From: Acidobacteriota bacterium
GTDB taxonomy: Bacteria; Acidobacteriota; Thermoanaerobaculia; Multivoradales; J023
Length of the DNA stretch: 64,000 bases
Direction of reading: 5' to 3'
NCBI GenBank assembly: GCA_029263395.1
Contig: JAJCXO010000232.1
Coordinates: 47,785 to 111,784 of the forward strand
The position numbers and the translations under genes were made by a program. Positions 1-9,120 of the stretch are shown here, in pieces (positions within the stretch are counted from its first letter, which is position 1; every line of letters begins with the position of its first letter). The notes under the pieces are model-generated. The model made no database searches and was not told the origin of the DNA. It saw nothing but the letters and a program-made list of their open reading frames with translations.

Positions 1-815
1 TCTGCCGTCGAAGCCGTGCTGCCTGAACTCTTAGCCGATAGGTCGACGAAACTTGCTTCCGACGCCAGCACTGCGGCATAGGCGGTCCCATTTTCGGCCG
101 CGACTACGCTGAGGACTTCTGGATGCGCCGCATCATGTAACGTCTTGGCGGTGCCGTCGGCGTCCAAACGCACGATCAACCCCTGGCCGGCGGTTCCCAA
201 CAGCACTCCCCCATCGGGCAGACTTGCGATCGACCGCACATGGGCGTCACGGCTTTCGAACAGCATCTCGCTGTTGCCCTTGGCATCGATCCGGTAAAGA
301 CGCCCTTTCAGCCCTGTCGCTACTAACAAGCGTCCTTTGGCATCTTGCTCGAGATCCCAAATGTAGCTGTCCTCAGCCTCGAAAACGACTTCAGCCTCCG
401 CGCCGTTCTCCAAATCACCGTGCACTCGGTAAACCTTGCCTTGCGGTGAGGTACCCGCAAACACAGTGCCGTCGGCAGCGGCCCAAACCGCAAAAACCTC
501 GGGTTCTTCGGCGGTCAAAACTTCGCTCACCTCACCTTTGCGGTCGACCATGAGCACCTTGCCCGAATTGCCGGTACCAACCACCCAACCCTTGGGGTGC
601 GCAGCGGCGGTAAATACGAAAGGCTCCTCGATCATGGCCAGGCGTTCGAACTGCCGAGCGAGCGTCACGTGACCGTCCGGGTCGACGCTCAGGCCTTCCA
701 GAGTCCCGGCCAGTACTGCTTCCTGAGAGTCGGTACGAAAAATTTTGACTTCGGCAGCATTCACTCCCAATGCCAGCCATCCACACCACAGGGCGATCGC
801 TACTCTCCCGCTCAC
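1..815 (-). CDS. Secreted beta-propeller-like protein (C-terminus outside window)
   Basis: The reading frame stays open to the left edge, so only the N-terminal 271 residues are visible. The protein starts with a signal peptide (VAIALWCGWLALGVNA, then AE) and continues with repeated blades of the NHL/Kelch-like kind: segments ending in GTGNSGKVLMVD, GTSPQGKVYRV, ATGLKGRLYRID and GTAGQGLIVRLD recur about every 40-45 residues, each a G-x-x-G-x-hydrophobic strand. This suggests an exported WD/NHL-type propeller that acts as a binding scaffold. I chose the GTG at 815 because GAGGAG sits 5 bases upstream; an ATG at 836 overlaps the previous stop as ATGA and is the alternative. It is the last visible gene of the recN-tsaC-S55 run. 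Substrate and function are not visible. Confidence 0.7.
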   Translation of the reverse strand, partial: MSGRVAIALWCGWLALGVNAAEVKIFRTDSQEAVLAGTLEGLSVDPDGHVTLARQFERLAMIEEPFVFTAAAHPKGWVVGTGNSGKVLMVDRKGEVSEVLTAEEPEVFAVWAAADGTVFAGTSPQGKVYRVHGDLENGAEAEVVFEAEDSYIWDLEQDAKGRLLVATGLKGRLYRIDAKGNSEMLFESRDAHVRSIASLPDGGVLLGTAGQGLIVRLDADGTAKTLHDAAHPEVLSVVAAENGTAYAAVLASEASFVDLSAKSSGSTASTA

Positions 816-832
816 GTCGGCTCCTCGAAAAG

Positions 833-2743
833 TCATGGCTTACGAACCTCGAGATCGATCCGCACCAGACCACTGATCGGATCGTCGAGCGTTTCCATTT
901 CCTGATGCACAATATCCAGCCACAGGGAGTTCCCTACAGACCGGCCACCGGCTGCAAAAATCGACCGCATCGACGCAGGCAGATCACGCAGCACCTCGCC
1001 GCCAACCGCCAGTCCCGGCTTGGGAACCAAACCCAGCGTCAACAACTCCCGGCGCGAATGAAAAGACTGCAGCATCTCCAGGGCCTGCTCGAAGGTGTGC
1101 GGTTCGCGTTGTTCGAACGATAGGCGCGCTGCGTCCATGCTGGATCCGTCGCCAATCAATACGACGTAGCGACCTTCCGGCACCTCATCCGGCACTGTCA
1201 CCTGAACCACCCGGCGGAAGATCTCTCCGCGATACGCCTTAAACTCGAGCGTCACCGGCACCGTTTCACCCGGCTCGACCCGGGTACGCCCGGTATGCGC
1301 CGATAGCAACGTCTCAGTACGCGGCCGATCAACCTGCGTGAGCTCGACCTCCACCGATTCGATCTCGACCTCGGTAAAAGCATTAAACTCGAGATAGGCG
1401 ACATAACTCAACAGGTAGATGATGCCGTCGAGCGCTGATTGATCACCATCGAAGCTCTGCCGGGCAACAACGTCGGAATAACCACGCAGAGCAATCCGAG
1501 CTTCGACATCGAGCCCTTGATAACCGCCCGAGTAAGTTCCGGAGTTGATCGCACCCAAGGCTGAAATCGCGATCAACACCGGCCGCATTTGGGGCAGATT
1601 CGAAACCTGCATGTGGTACTCGTGCTCGGTGAGCCCAGCCAACCGAACCGTCAGTGGTGTGGTTGGCGCCGAATGTCCGAGGAATCCGCGGATGCCGGCT
1701 TCACGATCTTGATCGAAGGCACCGATCATCGGGCCGGCGTTCGAAACTTTGAACGAGCTGGCTGCGTTGGCGATGATGGTGATCACCTCGGAGGCCGCCA
1801 AAGGCAAGTTGACCGGCCCAAGGGAAAACATCGGGTGACCGAAGGCCAAAATCTCATCACCATCGCGATCGGTGACCGTGCCATGGGCGGCGAGGTTGAG
1901 ATCACCTTGCACCAAAATCGCCGCCACCGAACTGCCCGGCCGCAAGTCTTCAGCGCCCGGCATCGCGTCAGCCCCTAACATCTCGACTCCGCCGCGTTGT
2001 CCGCCACCGGTGGCGCCCATCGGGCTGACCTCACCGAGGGAGCTACGCAACAACGTCATCGCGCTATCGCCAAAACCCGAGGCTGTCCATTGCAAGCTGG
2101 AGCGGGCACCGTTCTGTACCATCGGCACCCAGCCTGCCAACTGCCGCGCTACCAGGTCTTGCGGAAAGTCTTGGCTCACCAGGTCGGCAAGCTCAAGGCT
2201 CAGGCCAGACGCAGAACGCGGAGCAGTCCCGGCCGGTAAGGTCGACAGTTGGCGCATGGCACCAATCGGTGTGATGCCAGCGATCGCGTCGAGACTGAAG
2301 TTGTAACTGAAAGCCACCGCCCCCGCTAGCCGGCCATCGAAGTAGACCGGGCTACCGCTCATGCCAGCCACCACGCCACTGCGTTCGAGATCTTTACCGG
2401 TCAGCCGCGCCATGATGTAACTCAGCTCGGGGGTCATGTTGCGGACCACCCCCAACACCTCGACCTCGAAGCGCTCGGGCTCGTTGCCGGCAAACACCGA
2501 CAGACCATATCCCTTCTGGCCGCGGATGAGCTCGTCGGGAGTGATCGTCGGGCCGGCACCTGGTACATCATCGGTTGGGCTTGCCGGGGCTGGAAGACTG
2601 GTCTGTGGAGGACTGGCCTGTGCCAAAACGGTCGGCGCCACCAGGGTGAGAATGGCGAAGACCATCCAGCAAAACGTTACCAGGCGCCGCCCCGCCCCCG
2701 TCCCTCCCATCACCACGGTTTGGGCTTGGAATAGTTTGTTCAT
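833..2743 (-). CDS. SpoIVB/S55-type peptidase-domain protein, secreted
   Basis: This 636-residue protein has an N-terminal signal segment (about residues 20-42, ending VLAQA) and a Pro-rich linker. A domain with the S55 signature GMSGSPVYFDG follows (Ser129 as putative nucleophile, residues 127-137). A second motif, ILAFGHPM, has its His at residue 303. In Bacillus SpoIVB the catalytic His precedes the Ser; here the order is Ser then His, as if permuted or divergent. The C-terminal 300 residues look beta-rich and unassigned. It probably acts outside the cytoplasm, either as a self-processing protease or as a non-catalytic relative. It lies 15 bases after tsaC and its stop overlaps the alternative ATG of the propeller gene, so the two are probably co-transcribed. 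The family call is fairly secure; catalytic activity is not. Confidence 0.75.
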   Translation of the reverse strand: MNKLFQAQTVVMGGTGAGRRLVTFCWMVFAILTLVAPTVLAQASPPQTSLPAPASPTDDVPGAGPTITPDELIRGQKGYGLSVFAGNEPERFEVEVLGVVRNMTPELSYIMARLTGKDLERSGVVAGMSGSPVYFDGRLAGAVAFSYNFSLDAIAGITPIGAMRQLSTLPAGTAPRSASGLSLELADLVSQDFPQDLVARQLAGWVPMVQNGARSSLQWTASGFGDSAMTLLRSSLGEVSPMGATGGGQRGGVEMLGADAMPGAEDLRPGSSVAAILVQGDLNLAAHGTVTDRDGDEILAFGHPMFSLGPVNLPLAASEVITIIANAASSFKVSNAGPMIGAFDQDREAGIRGFLGHSAPTTPLTVRLAGLTEHEYHMQVSNLPQMRPVLIAISALGAINSGTYSGGYQGLDVEARIALRGYSDVVARQSFDGDQSALDGIIYLLSYVAYLEFNAFTEVEIESVEVELTQVDRPRTETLLSAHTGRTRVEPGETVPVTLEFKAYRGEIFRRVVQVTVPDEVPEGRYVVLIGDGSSMDAARLSFEQREPHTFEQALEMLQSFHSRRELLTLGLVPKPGLAVGGEVLRDLPASMRSIFAAGGRSVGNSLWLDIVHQEMETLDDPISGLVRIDLEVRKP

Positions 2744-2758
2744 CTTGAGTTTTGTGTC

Positions 2759-3481
2759 CTACCCTTCATTCGGCTTTCGAGACACAGAGGCTCCAACAGG
2801 AGGCAGCGGAGCCGGGATCGGATGCAGTTGATTCGCGGGGAAAGCCCCCTGCCTCAGAATACGTGGTTCCAGAACCCCTGGAGTCGGTGTGTCACCAAGT
2901 TCCCACCGAACGAGGGTTGAAGGAGGGCCGCCGGGCAGTTGGCCGTCGTCGACGATCACAACCGAAGGTCGATTGACGGATCGCCGCTTATGGAAAGGCT
3001 GGAGAAAGGACTCGAGCTCCTCGGGATCGAGGATTGGCGGCGCGCCGGATCGATTGGCGCTGGTTGCCGTCACCGCGAATCCTAGGTCTCGCATCAACTG
3101 ACGCAAACGCCGATGGGCCGGAACGCGCAACGCCAGGGTCGCGTCGCCCGCAGCCGCCGCCAGCGGCTTGTCGACCGGTAATACGACGGTCAGCGGCGCT
3201 GGCCACAACCGGGACAGGGGCTCGAACTCGGGGCGTGCCGGGTCGACGCCGAGGGCGATGACCTGCTCGATGTCGGCCGCAACCACCGGCAACGCCATAT
3301 CTCCCTGGCGTCCCTTGAGCTCGAAGATCGCCGCGACACCTCCAGCGTGGCGAGGATCAGCCGCCAGGCCATAACTCGACTCGCTGGGGATCGCCAATAC
3401 CCCACCAGCTTTCAGGTGTGCCCGCAGATCGCTGACCGGCTGGCCCCAATGCCAGCGTTCGGGCACCTCTGCCGCGGTCAA
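2759..3481 (-). CDS. tsaC: L-threonylcarbamoyladenylate synthase (Sua5/YciO/YrdC family)
   Basis: The 240-residue protein matches the YrdC fold. Residues 27-42 (GVLAIPSESSYGLAAD) form the start of the ATP/threonine pocket, KGRQ at 56-59 is the lysine-arginine motif, PAPLTVVLP and the TSANRSGAPP loop (about residues 139-148) follow, and STLVRWE matches the C-terminal part of the domain. The enzyme makes threonylcarbamoyl-AMP from Thr, bicarbonate and ATP for the t6A37 modification of ANN-decoding tRNAs in the cytoplasm. The length fits the short TsaC type; the last 30 residues (Pro-rich, from IPAPLPPVGA) are an unconserved tail. The start overlaps the recN stop by four bases (ATGA), so translation is probably coupled to recN. 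Confidence 0.9.
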   Translation of the reverse strand: MTAAEVPERWHWGQPVSDLRAHLKAGGVLAIPSESSYGLAADPRHAGGVAAIFELKGRQGDMALPVVAADIEQVIALGVDPARPEFEPLSRLWPAPLTVVLPVDKPLAAAAGDATLALRVPAHRRLRQLMRDLGFAVTATSANRSGAPPILDPEELESFLQPFHKRRSVNRPSVVIVDDGQLPGGPPSTLVRWELGDTPTPGVLEPRILRQGAFPANQLHPIPAPLPPVGASVSRKPNEG

Positions 3482-5193
3482 CCTCCGGCCCCTTCGATCA
3501 ACTCACGGGCATGAGAGCGAGACAACTCCGTCACTTCGCTGCCGGCCAACATACGCGCCACTTCGTCCACTCGGGCGTTCTCCGCCAACCGCTGCAGGCG
3601 GGTATGCGTACGCCCCTTGCGGACTTGCTTCGAAACCTTGAAGTGCAGGTCGGCACAGCTCGCAACCTGGGGCAAGTGAGTGACCGACAGGATCTGTCCA
3701 CCGCGGGCCAAACGTTTCATCTTGGCGCCGAGCACCGCGGCCTCGCCACCACCAACACCGGCATCCACTTCGTCGAAGACCAGAGTCACCGGCCCAGTCG
3801 TCCGAGATCCACCGCGAGTCGCCAGCTGCACCGCCAGATACAGCCGCGACAACTCACCACCGGACGCCACCTTGTGCAACGCTCGCAGCTCCTCGCCTGG
3901 ATTCGGCGAGAACACGAAAACCACATGGTCGTAGCCGAGCTCACCAAACTCGATCCCCTCCCCTGCCACCTGCAGTTGGCTGTCAGTGCGACGCCGACGC
4001 TCGAGGCGGACTGAAAACTGCGCCTTTTCAAGCGCCATATCGCGCAGATCCTTCTTCACCCGGCGCGCCAACGTCTCGGCCCACCGGCGACGCCCGTCAG
4101 ACAACTCACCAGCAACCTCCCGGTAGTTGGCGATCGTCTGCCGGACCTGTTCTTCGACCTCGGCGAGAGTGCTCTCATCCCCTTCGAGCTCCAGGAGCTC
4201 AGCGGCTAGGGTTGCACGGCGTTCCAAGGTCTCCGCGCTGCTGGTGCCATGCTTGCGAAACATCCGCTCCAACGTCACCAAACGATCTTCGATCGCATCG
4301 AGACGCTTGGGATCGGCTTCGACCTCATCGAGACGGTGACGCAAAGCGGCCTCGAGCTCTCCGAGGCGGATACTGAGCTCGTCGAGCTCCCGCACCCAGC
4401 CCCCTGCTTCGGGCTCCCAGGACTCCACCGCTTGCAACGCCTGCCGCGAGCGATTCACCTGATCATAAGCAGCCGACTCTTGATCGAACAGCAGGGTATT
4501 GGCTTCGTCCAACGCTTGCTGAATCGACTCGGTGTGACGCAAGACTTCGCGATCGCGCCGCAGCTCGTCTTCCTCTCCCAACTCAATTTTGGCGTCATCG
4601 ATCTCCGCCAGCTGGAACCGAAGGAAGTCGATACGCTCGTGGCGCGATCGATCGTCGCCAGACAGCCGCTCGAGGCGTGCCGCAGCGGCGCGGTATCCAG
4701 CGAAAGCATCGGCAACCTGCTGCAGTAACTTGGTCGCTTCAGCGGCACCACAGAGGTCGAGCCAAGTCCGTTGCAATTCGGGCGCGACCAATCCCAATTC
4801 TTCGCGCTGACCGTGAATGCGGATCAGAAAGGGCGCGATCTCGGCCAGCAGCTTGAGGGTCACCGGCCGATCGTTGACGAACACTCTATTGCGCCCGCTG
4901 CGAGCGACCTCCCGTCGAACCACCAGCTCGTCGCCGTCGAGCTCGATCCCGGCCTCGAGCAGCAGCTTCTGAGAGCCGCTATCGGGGTCGAAGAAACCGG
5001 TCACCGTCAACGAATCGGCACCGGTGCGGATCAAATCGCTCGACGCCCGCACGCCTGAAAGCAATGCCAACGAGTCGACCACAATCGACTTCCCTGCCCC
5101 CGTCTCACCACTGAGCACGTTGAATCCAGCCCCCAACTCAATCGAGGCTTCTTCTAAAACGGCAAGGTTGCGGATGTGAAGATCACGCAGCAC
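3478..5193 (-). CDS. recN: DNA repair ATPase RecN
   Basis: The 571-residue SMC-like protein has the RecN layout. It opens with MLRDLHIRNLAVLEE, Walker A is at residues 29-36 (GETGAGKS), a long charged coiled coil fills the middle, and the C-terminal head has the ABC signature (SGGELSRLYLAVQL) and Walker B (TLVFDEVDAGVGG), then SVTHLPQVAS. RecN binds DNA ends and helps cohesion during double-strand break repair by homologous recombination. It is the first gene of a leftward run with tsaC, the S55 protein and the propeller protein. About 160 bases separate it from the cyclase gene upstream, enough for a promoter. I see no LexA-like palindrome that I can support. Confidence 0.95.
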   Translation of the reverse strand: MLRDLHIRNLAVLEEASIELGAGFNVLSGETGAGKSIVVDSLALLSGVRASSDLIRTGADSLTVTGFFDPDSGSQKLLLEAGIELDGDELVVRREVARSGRNRVFVNDRPVTLKLLAEIAPFLIRIHGQREELGLVAPELQRTWLDLCGAAEATKLLQQVADAFAGYRAAAARLERLSGDDRSRHERIDFLRFQLAEIDDAKIELGEEDELRRDREVLRHTESIQQALDEANTLLFDQESAAYDQVNRSRQALQAVESWEPEAGGWVRELDELSIRLGELEAALRHRLDEVEADPKRLDAIEDRLVTLERMFRKHGTSSAETLERRATLAAELLELEGDESTLAEVEEQVRQTIANYREVAGELSDGRRRWAETLARRVKKDLRDMALEKAQFSVRLERRRRTDSQLQVAGEGIEFGELGYDHVVFVFSPNPGEELRALHKVASGGELSRLYLAVQLATRGGSRTTGPVTLVFDEVDAGVGGGEAAVLGAKMKRLARGGQILSVTHLPQVASCADLHFKVSKQVRKGRTHTRLQRLAENARVDEVARMLAGSEVTELSRSHARELIEGAGG

Positions 5194-5356
5194 GGTGGAC
5201 GTCGGTTTCCAGGTCGATTGAAAGGCACACGGCCAACTCTCGAGAAGGCTCGGAGCAGACCCGTGAAGAGCTGGCAGTCTAGCAAAAAGACAGCCTCCGA
5301 CGGGCGTTCAACGTCGAGACGCCGGGACAACATTTGGGCAGGGTCGGCCTTGTGGA

Positions 5357-6334
5357 TCAGGTCGGTGGCGTGGCACAGGTGACGCGATTGCGTCCCGCGC
5401 TTTTGGACATGTACATCGCCCGATCAGCAGCGTCATAAAGATCTTCGGGGCGCTCGATTCCCGGCTTGAGGGTGGCAACTCCAAACGAACACGTGATGTT
5501 GACATCAACATCGGTGTAGGTGAACACCGCAGCTTCGAACTGCGCACGCAGCTTCTCCGCCAAATCGACCGTACCTTCGAGTGCCATCTCAGGGCTCATG
5601 ATGACGAACTCTTCGCCACCGGCACGAGCGAAGACCTGCTCTGGCCGCAACCGCTCCGTGGTCAACCGTGCAATCTGCTGCAGAACAAAGTCGCCACAGA
5701 GGTGGCCGAAGGTGTCGTTCACGTCCTTGAAGTGGTCGATGTCGAACAGAATGAGGCTCAACGGCCGCTGATGCCGCAGGGCACGCGCCAACTCACGCGT
5801 CAGCTCCTCGTCGAGCTTACGTTTATTGTAGATCTGGGTCAGACCGTCGGTCATCACCAAGTGATAAATCGCCTCGTGATAGGCGTGTTCCGGATCTTGC
5901 TCGTGCAGGAATTTGAAGTGCGCGGCGCCGAGCTGGAAGCGGTCTCCACTACGCAACGACTGGGCAGATCTGGCCCGCAGATCGTTGACATAGGTACCAT
6001 TGGTGGATCTCAGATCCTCGACCTCGACCACCGCTCCCCGGTGGTTGAGGCGTGCGTGGTGCCGAGACAAGGACTGGACTTCCGGCATGCTGATATCCGC
6101 CGCCGACGAACGCCCGATCGACAACCGACTGTGAGGCGGCAGTCGGTAACGTGTGCCGAGCATCTCGTTGTGCGGATGGGCAATCAGGATAATGTTGGCT
6201 TCCACCGCCTGCCGACCGCCGAGCTCGTTCGCCATCGGCAGAGGGTCAGCCAAGGCCGTCCGCTCCAGCTCGAGGACTGAATCGAGATCCACTGTCGTTT
6301 CGTCGGTTTTGGTTTCCCGCTTCACAGATTCCAT
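5357..6334 (-). CDS. FHA-domain diguanylate cyclase (GGDEF)
   Basis: The 325-residue protein joins an FHA domain to a GGDEF domain. The FHA part (about residues 60-140) has the phosphothreonine-binding signature: SIGRSS (72-77), SRHHA (90-94) and STNGTYVND (110-118). The cyclase part has DIDHFKDVNDTFGH (198-211) and the active-site loop GGEEF (239-243). The inhibitory RxxD site expected before GGEEF is absent (RPEQ is present instead), so product inhibition is probably weak. It should make cyclic di-GMP in response to a phosphorylated partner recognised by the FHA domain. No membrane segment is present. It stands alone between recN and a repeat-rich intergenic stretch; the phosphorylated partner could be a Ser/Thr kinase such as the one at 17802-20906, but that is inference. 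Confidence 0.92.
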   Translation of the reverse strand: MESVKRETKTDETTVDLDSVLELERTALADPLPMANELGGRQAVEANIILIAHPHNEMLGTRYRLPPHSRLSIGRSSAADISMPEVQSLSRHHARLNHRGAVVEVEDLRSTNGTYVNDLRARSAQSLRSGDRFQLGAAHFKFLHEQDPEHAYHEAIYHLVMTDGLTQIYNKRKLDEELTRELARALRHQRPLSLILFDIDHFKDVNDTFGHLCGDFVLQQIARLTTERLRPEQVFARAGGEEFVIMSPEMALEGTVDLAEKLRAQFEAAVFTYTDVDVNITCSFGVATLKPGIERPEDLYDAADRAMYMSKSAGRNRVTCATPPT

Positions 6335-6357
6335 CCTGTCGAATGCAGTATCACTTC

Positions 6358-6412
6358 AGACCTATCAGTTCAGACCATCAGCTCCAGACCGATCGTCTCC
6401 AGACCTGCGGTG
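6358..6412. repeat. Short tandem repeat with CAGACC every 14-15 bp
   Basis: Four copies of CAGACC recur every 14-15 bases just upstream of the FHA-GGDEF start. The unit resembles the 15-bp AGACCTG-containing minisatellites seen elsewhere in the window (9125-9200 and 32721-32841). It may lie in the promoter or leader of the cyclase gene. Confidence 0.6.
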
Positions 6413-6512
6413 ATCTTTGCGGCAGAAATCATGCTACCAGTCGCTTCGTCGAAGGGTCAACGAACGCCCAACTCAGGAGCGCGCTCCTAACGATTTGCTT
6501 TCGTGCTTCGCT

Positions 6513-6563
6513 AAAGCACAGTGTCTTTCAACAAAGCACAGTGTCTTTCTACACAGCGTCCTT
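6513..6563. repeat. 20-bp direct repeat (two copies plus a degenerate third)
   Basis: AAAGCACAGTGTCTTTC occurs at 6513-6529 and again at 6533-6549, a 20-base period, followed by a degenerate third copy (ACAGCGTCCTTC). The array lies in the non-coding stretch between the 3' end of the amidotransferase gene and the cyclase gene. No function is evident. Confidence 0.75.
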
Positions 6564-6602
6564 CTACAAAGCACTCGCCGGCCGAGAGAACTCGTCGGGC
6601 GA

Positions 6603-7337
6603 TCAAGTGTAGAGCTCTAGGAACCGCCGCAGAAGGCCATTAGCCTCGGAAGTGGGACGCAGGCCATCCACCACTTCCTCAGTCTGCTCCTCGGACTCGA
6701 GGTAATAGCCCCGATACATCAACAGCCGTGCGCGGAGTTGCTCGGGCGTCATCTCGCCGTGGAACTGCGTGCTATAAACCGGTTGACCGGCGAGCCGCAT
6801 CGCTTGATAACGACAACCCGTGGTTGTGGCCAACTCTTGAAATCCGGCTGGCAGCTCGGCAACGCAGTCATGGTGTACCAGATTGGCATCAAATTGGTCG
6901 GGAAGCCCGTCGAACAGCGCGTCTTCGCTGCCCGCCTGCGTGAGCCCAATCCGGTAGGTGCCAATCTCTTCATGCTGGGGATCGGTAACAACCCGACCGC
7001 CGAGAGCCCGGGCCAACAAATGATGCCCCCAGCAGATACCGAACAACGGCTTGTGGTGGGCGACCGCTTCCTGCGCTAGAGCTTCCAGCCACGGCATAAA
7101 GGGATAGTCCTGGGTCACCGAATGATCTCCCGAACCACCGATCAAAATGGCGTCGGCATCTCGCAACTGATGCCACCGGATCTCGGGACGTTCGAGCACA
7201 TTCCAGGTGTACAGTTGCTCCTGCCGCAGGCCGGTACATTGCCGGATACACCAACTCTCGTGACGCTCGGCCTCGACCATTCCGCGGATCTGGACCAGCA
7301 CCACCCGCAGAGAACGGGCCGCGAGGGGCGTCTCCAT
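6603..7337 (-). CDS. Class I glutamine amidotransferase-like protein
   Basis: This 244-residue protein has the triad layout of class I glutamine amidotransferases: the nucleophile elbow FGICWGHHLLA (Cys at about residue 102) and a late His/Glu motif in STQFHGEMT. The stretch ILIGGSGDHS forms the oxyanion region. Proteins of this free-standing kind resemble GMP synthase GATase domains and gamma-glutamyl hydrolase-like enzymes such as those acting on gamma-Glu-polyamines; no synthetase partner is adjacent. I place the start at the ATG at 7337, 16 bases after the proC stop, rather than a farther ATG at 7397 that would overlap proC by 44 bases and add residues not typical of the fold. It is probably co-transcribed with proC and the proline dehydrogenase gene. 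The substrate is unknown. Confidence 0.8.
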   Translation of the reverse strand: METPLAARSLRVVLVQIRGMVEAERHESWCIRQCTGLRQEQLYTWNVLERPEIRWHQLRDADAILIGGSGDHSVTQDYPFMPWLEALAQEAVAHHKPLFGICWGHHLLARALGGRVVTDPQHEEIGTYRIGLTQAGSEDALFDGLPDQFDANLVHHDCVAELPAGFQELATTTGCRYQAMRLAGQPVYSTQFHGEMTPEQLRARLLMYRGYYLESEEQTEEVVDGLRPTSEANGLLRRFLELYT

Positions 7338-7353
7338 CACCGCTGCCGGCGCC

Positions 7354-8175
7354 TCAACCACTGACCAGTTCCCCGGCACGGCGGCCAGCTTCGACAATCG
7401 CCTTGATCACCGTCACCCGCAGACCACCTTCTTCGAGCTTGAGCAAACCGTCGACCGTGCAGCCCGCCGGGGTCGTGACCTCATCCTTGAGCAGCGCCGG
7501 GTGAGCCCCCTTTTCGACCACCATCTGGCCGGCTCCGAGACAGGTTTGGGCAGCCAGCTCGGTGGCGACTGTCCGCGGCAGTCCCATTTTGACACCACCC
7601 TCAGCCATCGCCTCGATGACGACGTAAATGAACGCCGGGCCACTGCCCGACACCCCGGTGACGGCGTCGAAGTATTTTTCGTCGAGTACCAAGCTGCGGC
7701 CGATACGCGAAAACAACTCCCGCCCCATCTCGACGTGGTCAGCAGTTGCCCAGCGCCCGCCACAGACCGCGGTCATGCCGGCACCAATTTGGCTCGGAGT
7801 GTTAGGCATTGCCCGCACCACCGGCACCTCCTTGCCAACGTGGCTTTCGATCATCTCGGTCGTCAAACCGGCGACGATCGATAGTAGAACTTGCTGCTCG
7901 TTGAGGTGGCCGCTCAACTCTTCGATCACCGCCGGTGCAATCTGCGGTTTGACACACAGCATAATAACCTCGGCGCCGGCCACCGCAGCGCCGTTGTCGA
8001 GCGTCGTCTCAATGCCGAAGCTGCGTTCGAAATGATCGAGACGCTCGCGATGTCTGGCGGTTGCTACCACCCCGCGGGCTTCGACAACTCCGGTACCGAC
8101 CAGGGCCGAAACCAACGCCTCGCCCATCTTGCCAGCCCCGATTACCGCCAAACGGCCAAGTTTCAAGGTCTCCAT
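7354..8175 (-). CDS. proC: Pyrroline-5-carboxylate reductase
   Basis: The 273-residue protein has the ProC Rossmann start (LAVIGAGKMGEALV), the NADPH-side ATARHRERL region, CVKPQ, the VRAMPNTP motif and the C-terminal VSGSGPAFIYVVIEAM segment with TPAGCTVDGL. It reduces pyrroline-5-carboxylate to proline with NAD(P)H, the last step of proline synthesis, in the cytosol. Length is standard. It lies 12 bases downstream of a proline dehydrogenase gene that starts the reverse, catabolic route, and 16 bases upstream of the amidotransferase start, so the three probably share a transcript. No regulatory site is visible. Confidence 0.95.
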   Translation of the reverse strand: METLKLGRLAVIGAGKMGEALVSALVGTGVVEARGVVATARHRERLDHFERSFGIETTLDNGAAVAGAEVIMLCVKPQIAPAVIEELSGHLNEQQVLLSIVAGLTTEMIESHVGKEVPVVRAMPNTPSQIGAGMTAVCGGRWATADHVEMGRELFSRIGRSLVLDEKYFDAVTGVSGSGPAFIYVVIEAMAEGGVKMGLPRTVATELAAQTCLGAGQMVVEKGAHPALLKDEVTTPAGCTVDGLLKLEEGGLRVTVIKAIVEAGRRAGELVSG

Positions 8176-8187
8176 TGCACGTGACTC

Positions 8188-9090
8188 CTATTCTCCCCGT
8201 AGCAGGGCTTTCAGCACATAGCCCGCGATCTTGGGATTCTCTCGCAGTCGACGTACAGAGTAGAGGTACCAATCTCGCCCGTAGGGAACATAAACCCGCA
8301 GACGATGACCGTCCTTGATCAGAATACGACGCAGTTCAGGCTCGACGCCGAGCAACATTTGAAACTCGTAGCGATCACGGTCCAAGCCGAGACGGTCGAT
8401 CAAGGCGACCGCGGCACACACCAAATACTCGTCATGGGTCGCGATGCCGACATAAACCCCTTGCTCGAACAGCTTCTCGAGCGCTTTGACGAAGTTGTGA
8501 CGTACCGTGTCGTAACCCTTCCAAGCGACTGCTCGCGGCTCGATGTAGATGCCCTTGCAGAGCCGGATATTGGCCCCCTCAGACGGCAAAGCTGCAATAT
8601 CGCTCAGGGTCCGTCGCATGTAGGACTGAAACACGGTGCCGACGCTGCCGTAACGCTCTTTCAGGCTGCGGTAGAGCTCGATTGTGTCGTCGGTGGTGGC
8701 ACGGTCTTCCATGTCGAGGCGGACGAAGGTGCCACTAGCCGAGGCGACCTCCACCAGCTTTTCGAGGTTCTGACGACAGAAATCCTTATCGATCGCCAAA
8801 CCCATCTGGGTTGGTTTGACCGAGATGTAGCAGTCGTCGAGCCCCTCGTCACGGATCCGCTCGGCTAGGTGCAGATACTCTTCGAGGGCAGCGGTAGCCG
8901 CGGCTCGCTCGGTGATCTCCTCACCCAGCAGATCCACCGTAGTCATCGCACCCTCCGCCTCCAACTCACGCACCGTGCGGATGGCATCGTCGCGGGTCTC
9001 CCCCGCAACATAACGTGCTGCCACCCGCCCAACGATGAACTTCGGGACTAGGGGCAGCGTCGTGACGACCAATCGGTCGAAGAGCGACAT
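8188..9090 (-). CDS. Monofunctional proline dehydrogenase
   Basis: This 300-residue TIM-barrel flavoprotein matches monofunctional PRODH. Visible motifs are YISVKPTQMGL, FVRLDMED, FQSYMRRTLSDI, IRLCKGIYIEP, GIATHDEYL, EFQMLLGV and the C-terminal RVYVPYGRDWYLYSVRRLRENP helix that contacts proline and FAD. It oxidises proline to pyrroline-5-carboxylate and passes electrons to the quinone pool. The length is that of the short enzymes, without the P5C dehydrogenase half of PutA; no P5C dehydrogenase gene is seen in this window. Its neighbour proC catalyses the opposite conversion, so the pair could run a proline/P5C redox cycle or the genes may simply be grouped by substrate. Confidence 0.93.
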   Translation of the reverse strand: MSLFDRLVVTTLPLVPKFIVGRVAARYVAGETRDDAIRTVRELEAEGAMTTVDLLGEEITERAAATAALEEYLHLAERIRDEGLDDCYISVKPTQMGLAIDKDFCRQNLEKLVEVASASGTFVRLDMEDRATTDDTIELYRSLKERYGSVGTVFQSYMRRTLSDIAALPSEGANIRLCKGIYIEPRAVAWKGYDTVRHNFVKALEKLFEQGVYVGIATHDEYLVCAAVALIDRLGLDRDRYEFQMLLGVEPELRRILIKDGHRLRVYVPYGRDWYLYSVRRLRENPKIAGYVLKALLRGE

Positions 9091-9120
9091 AAAAAGACTC
9101 GTTCCGTTCGCCGAGGCCGA

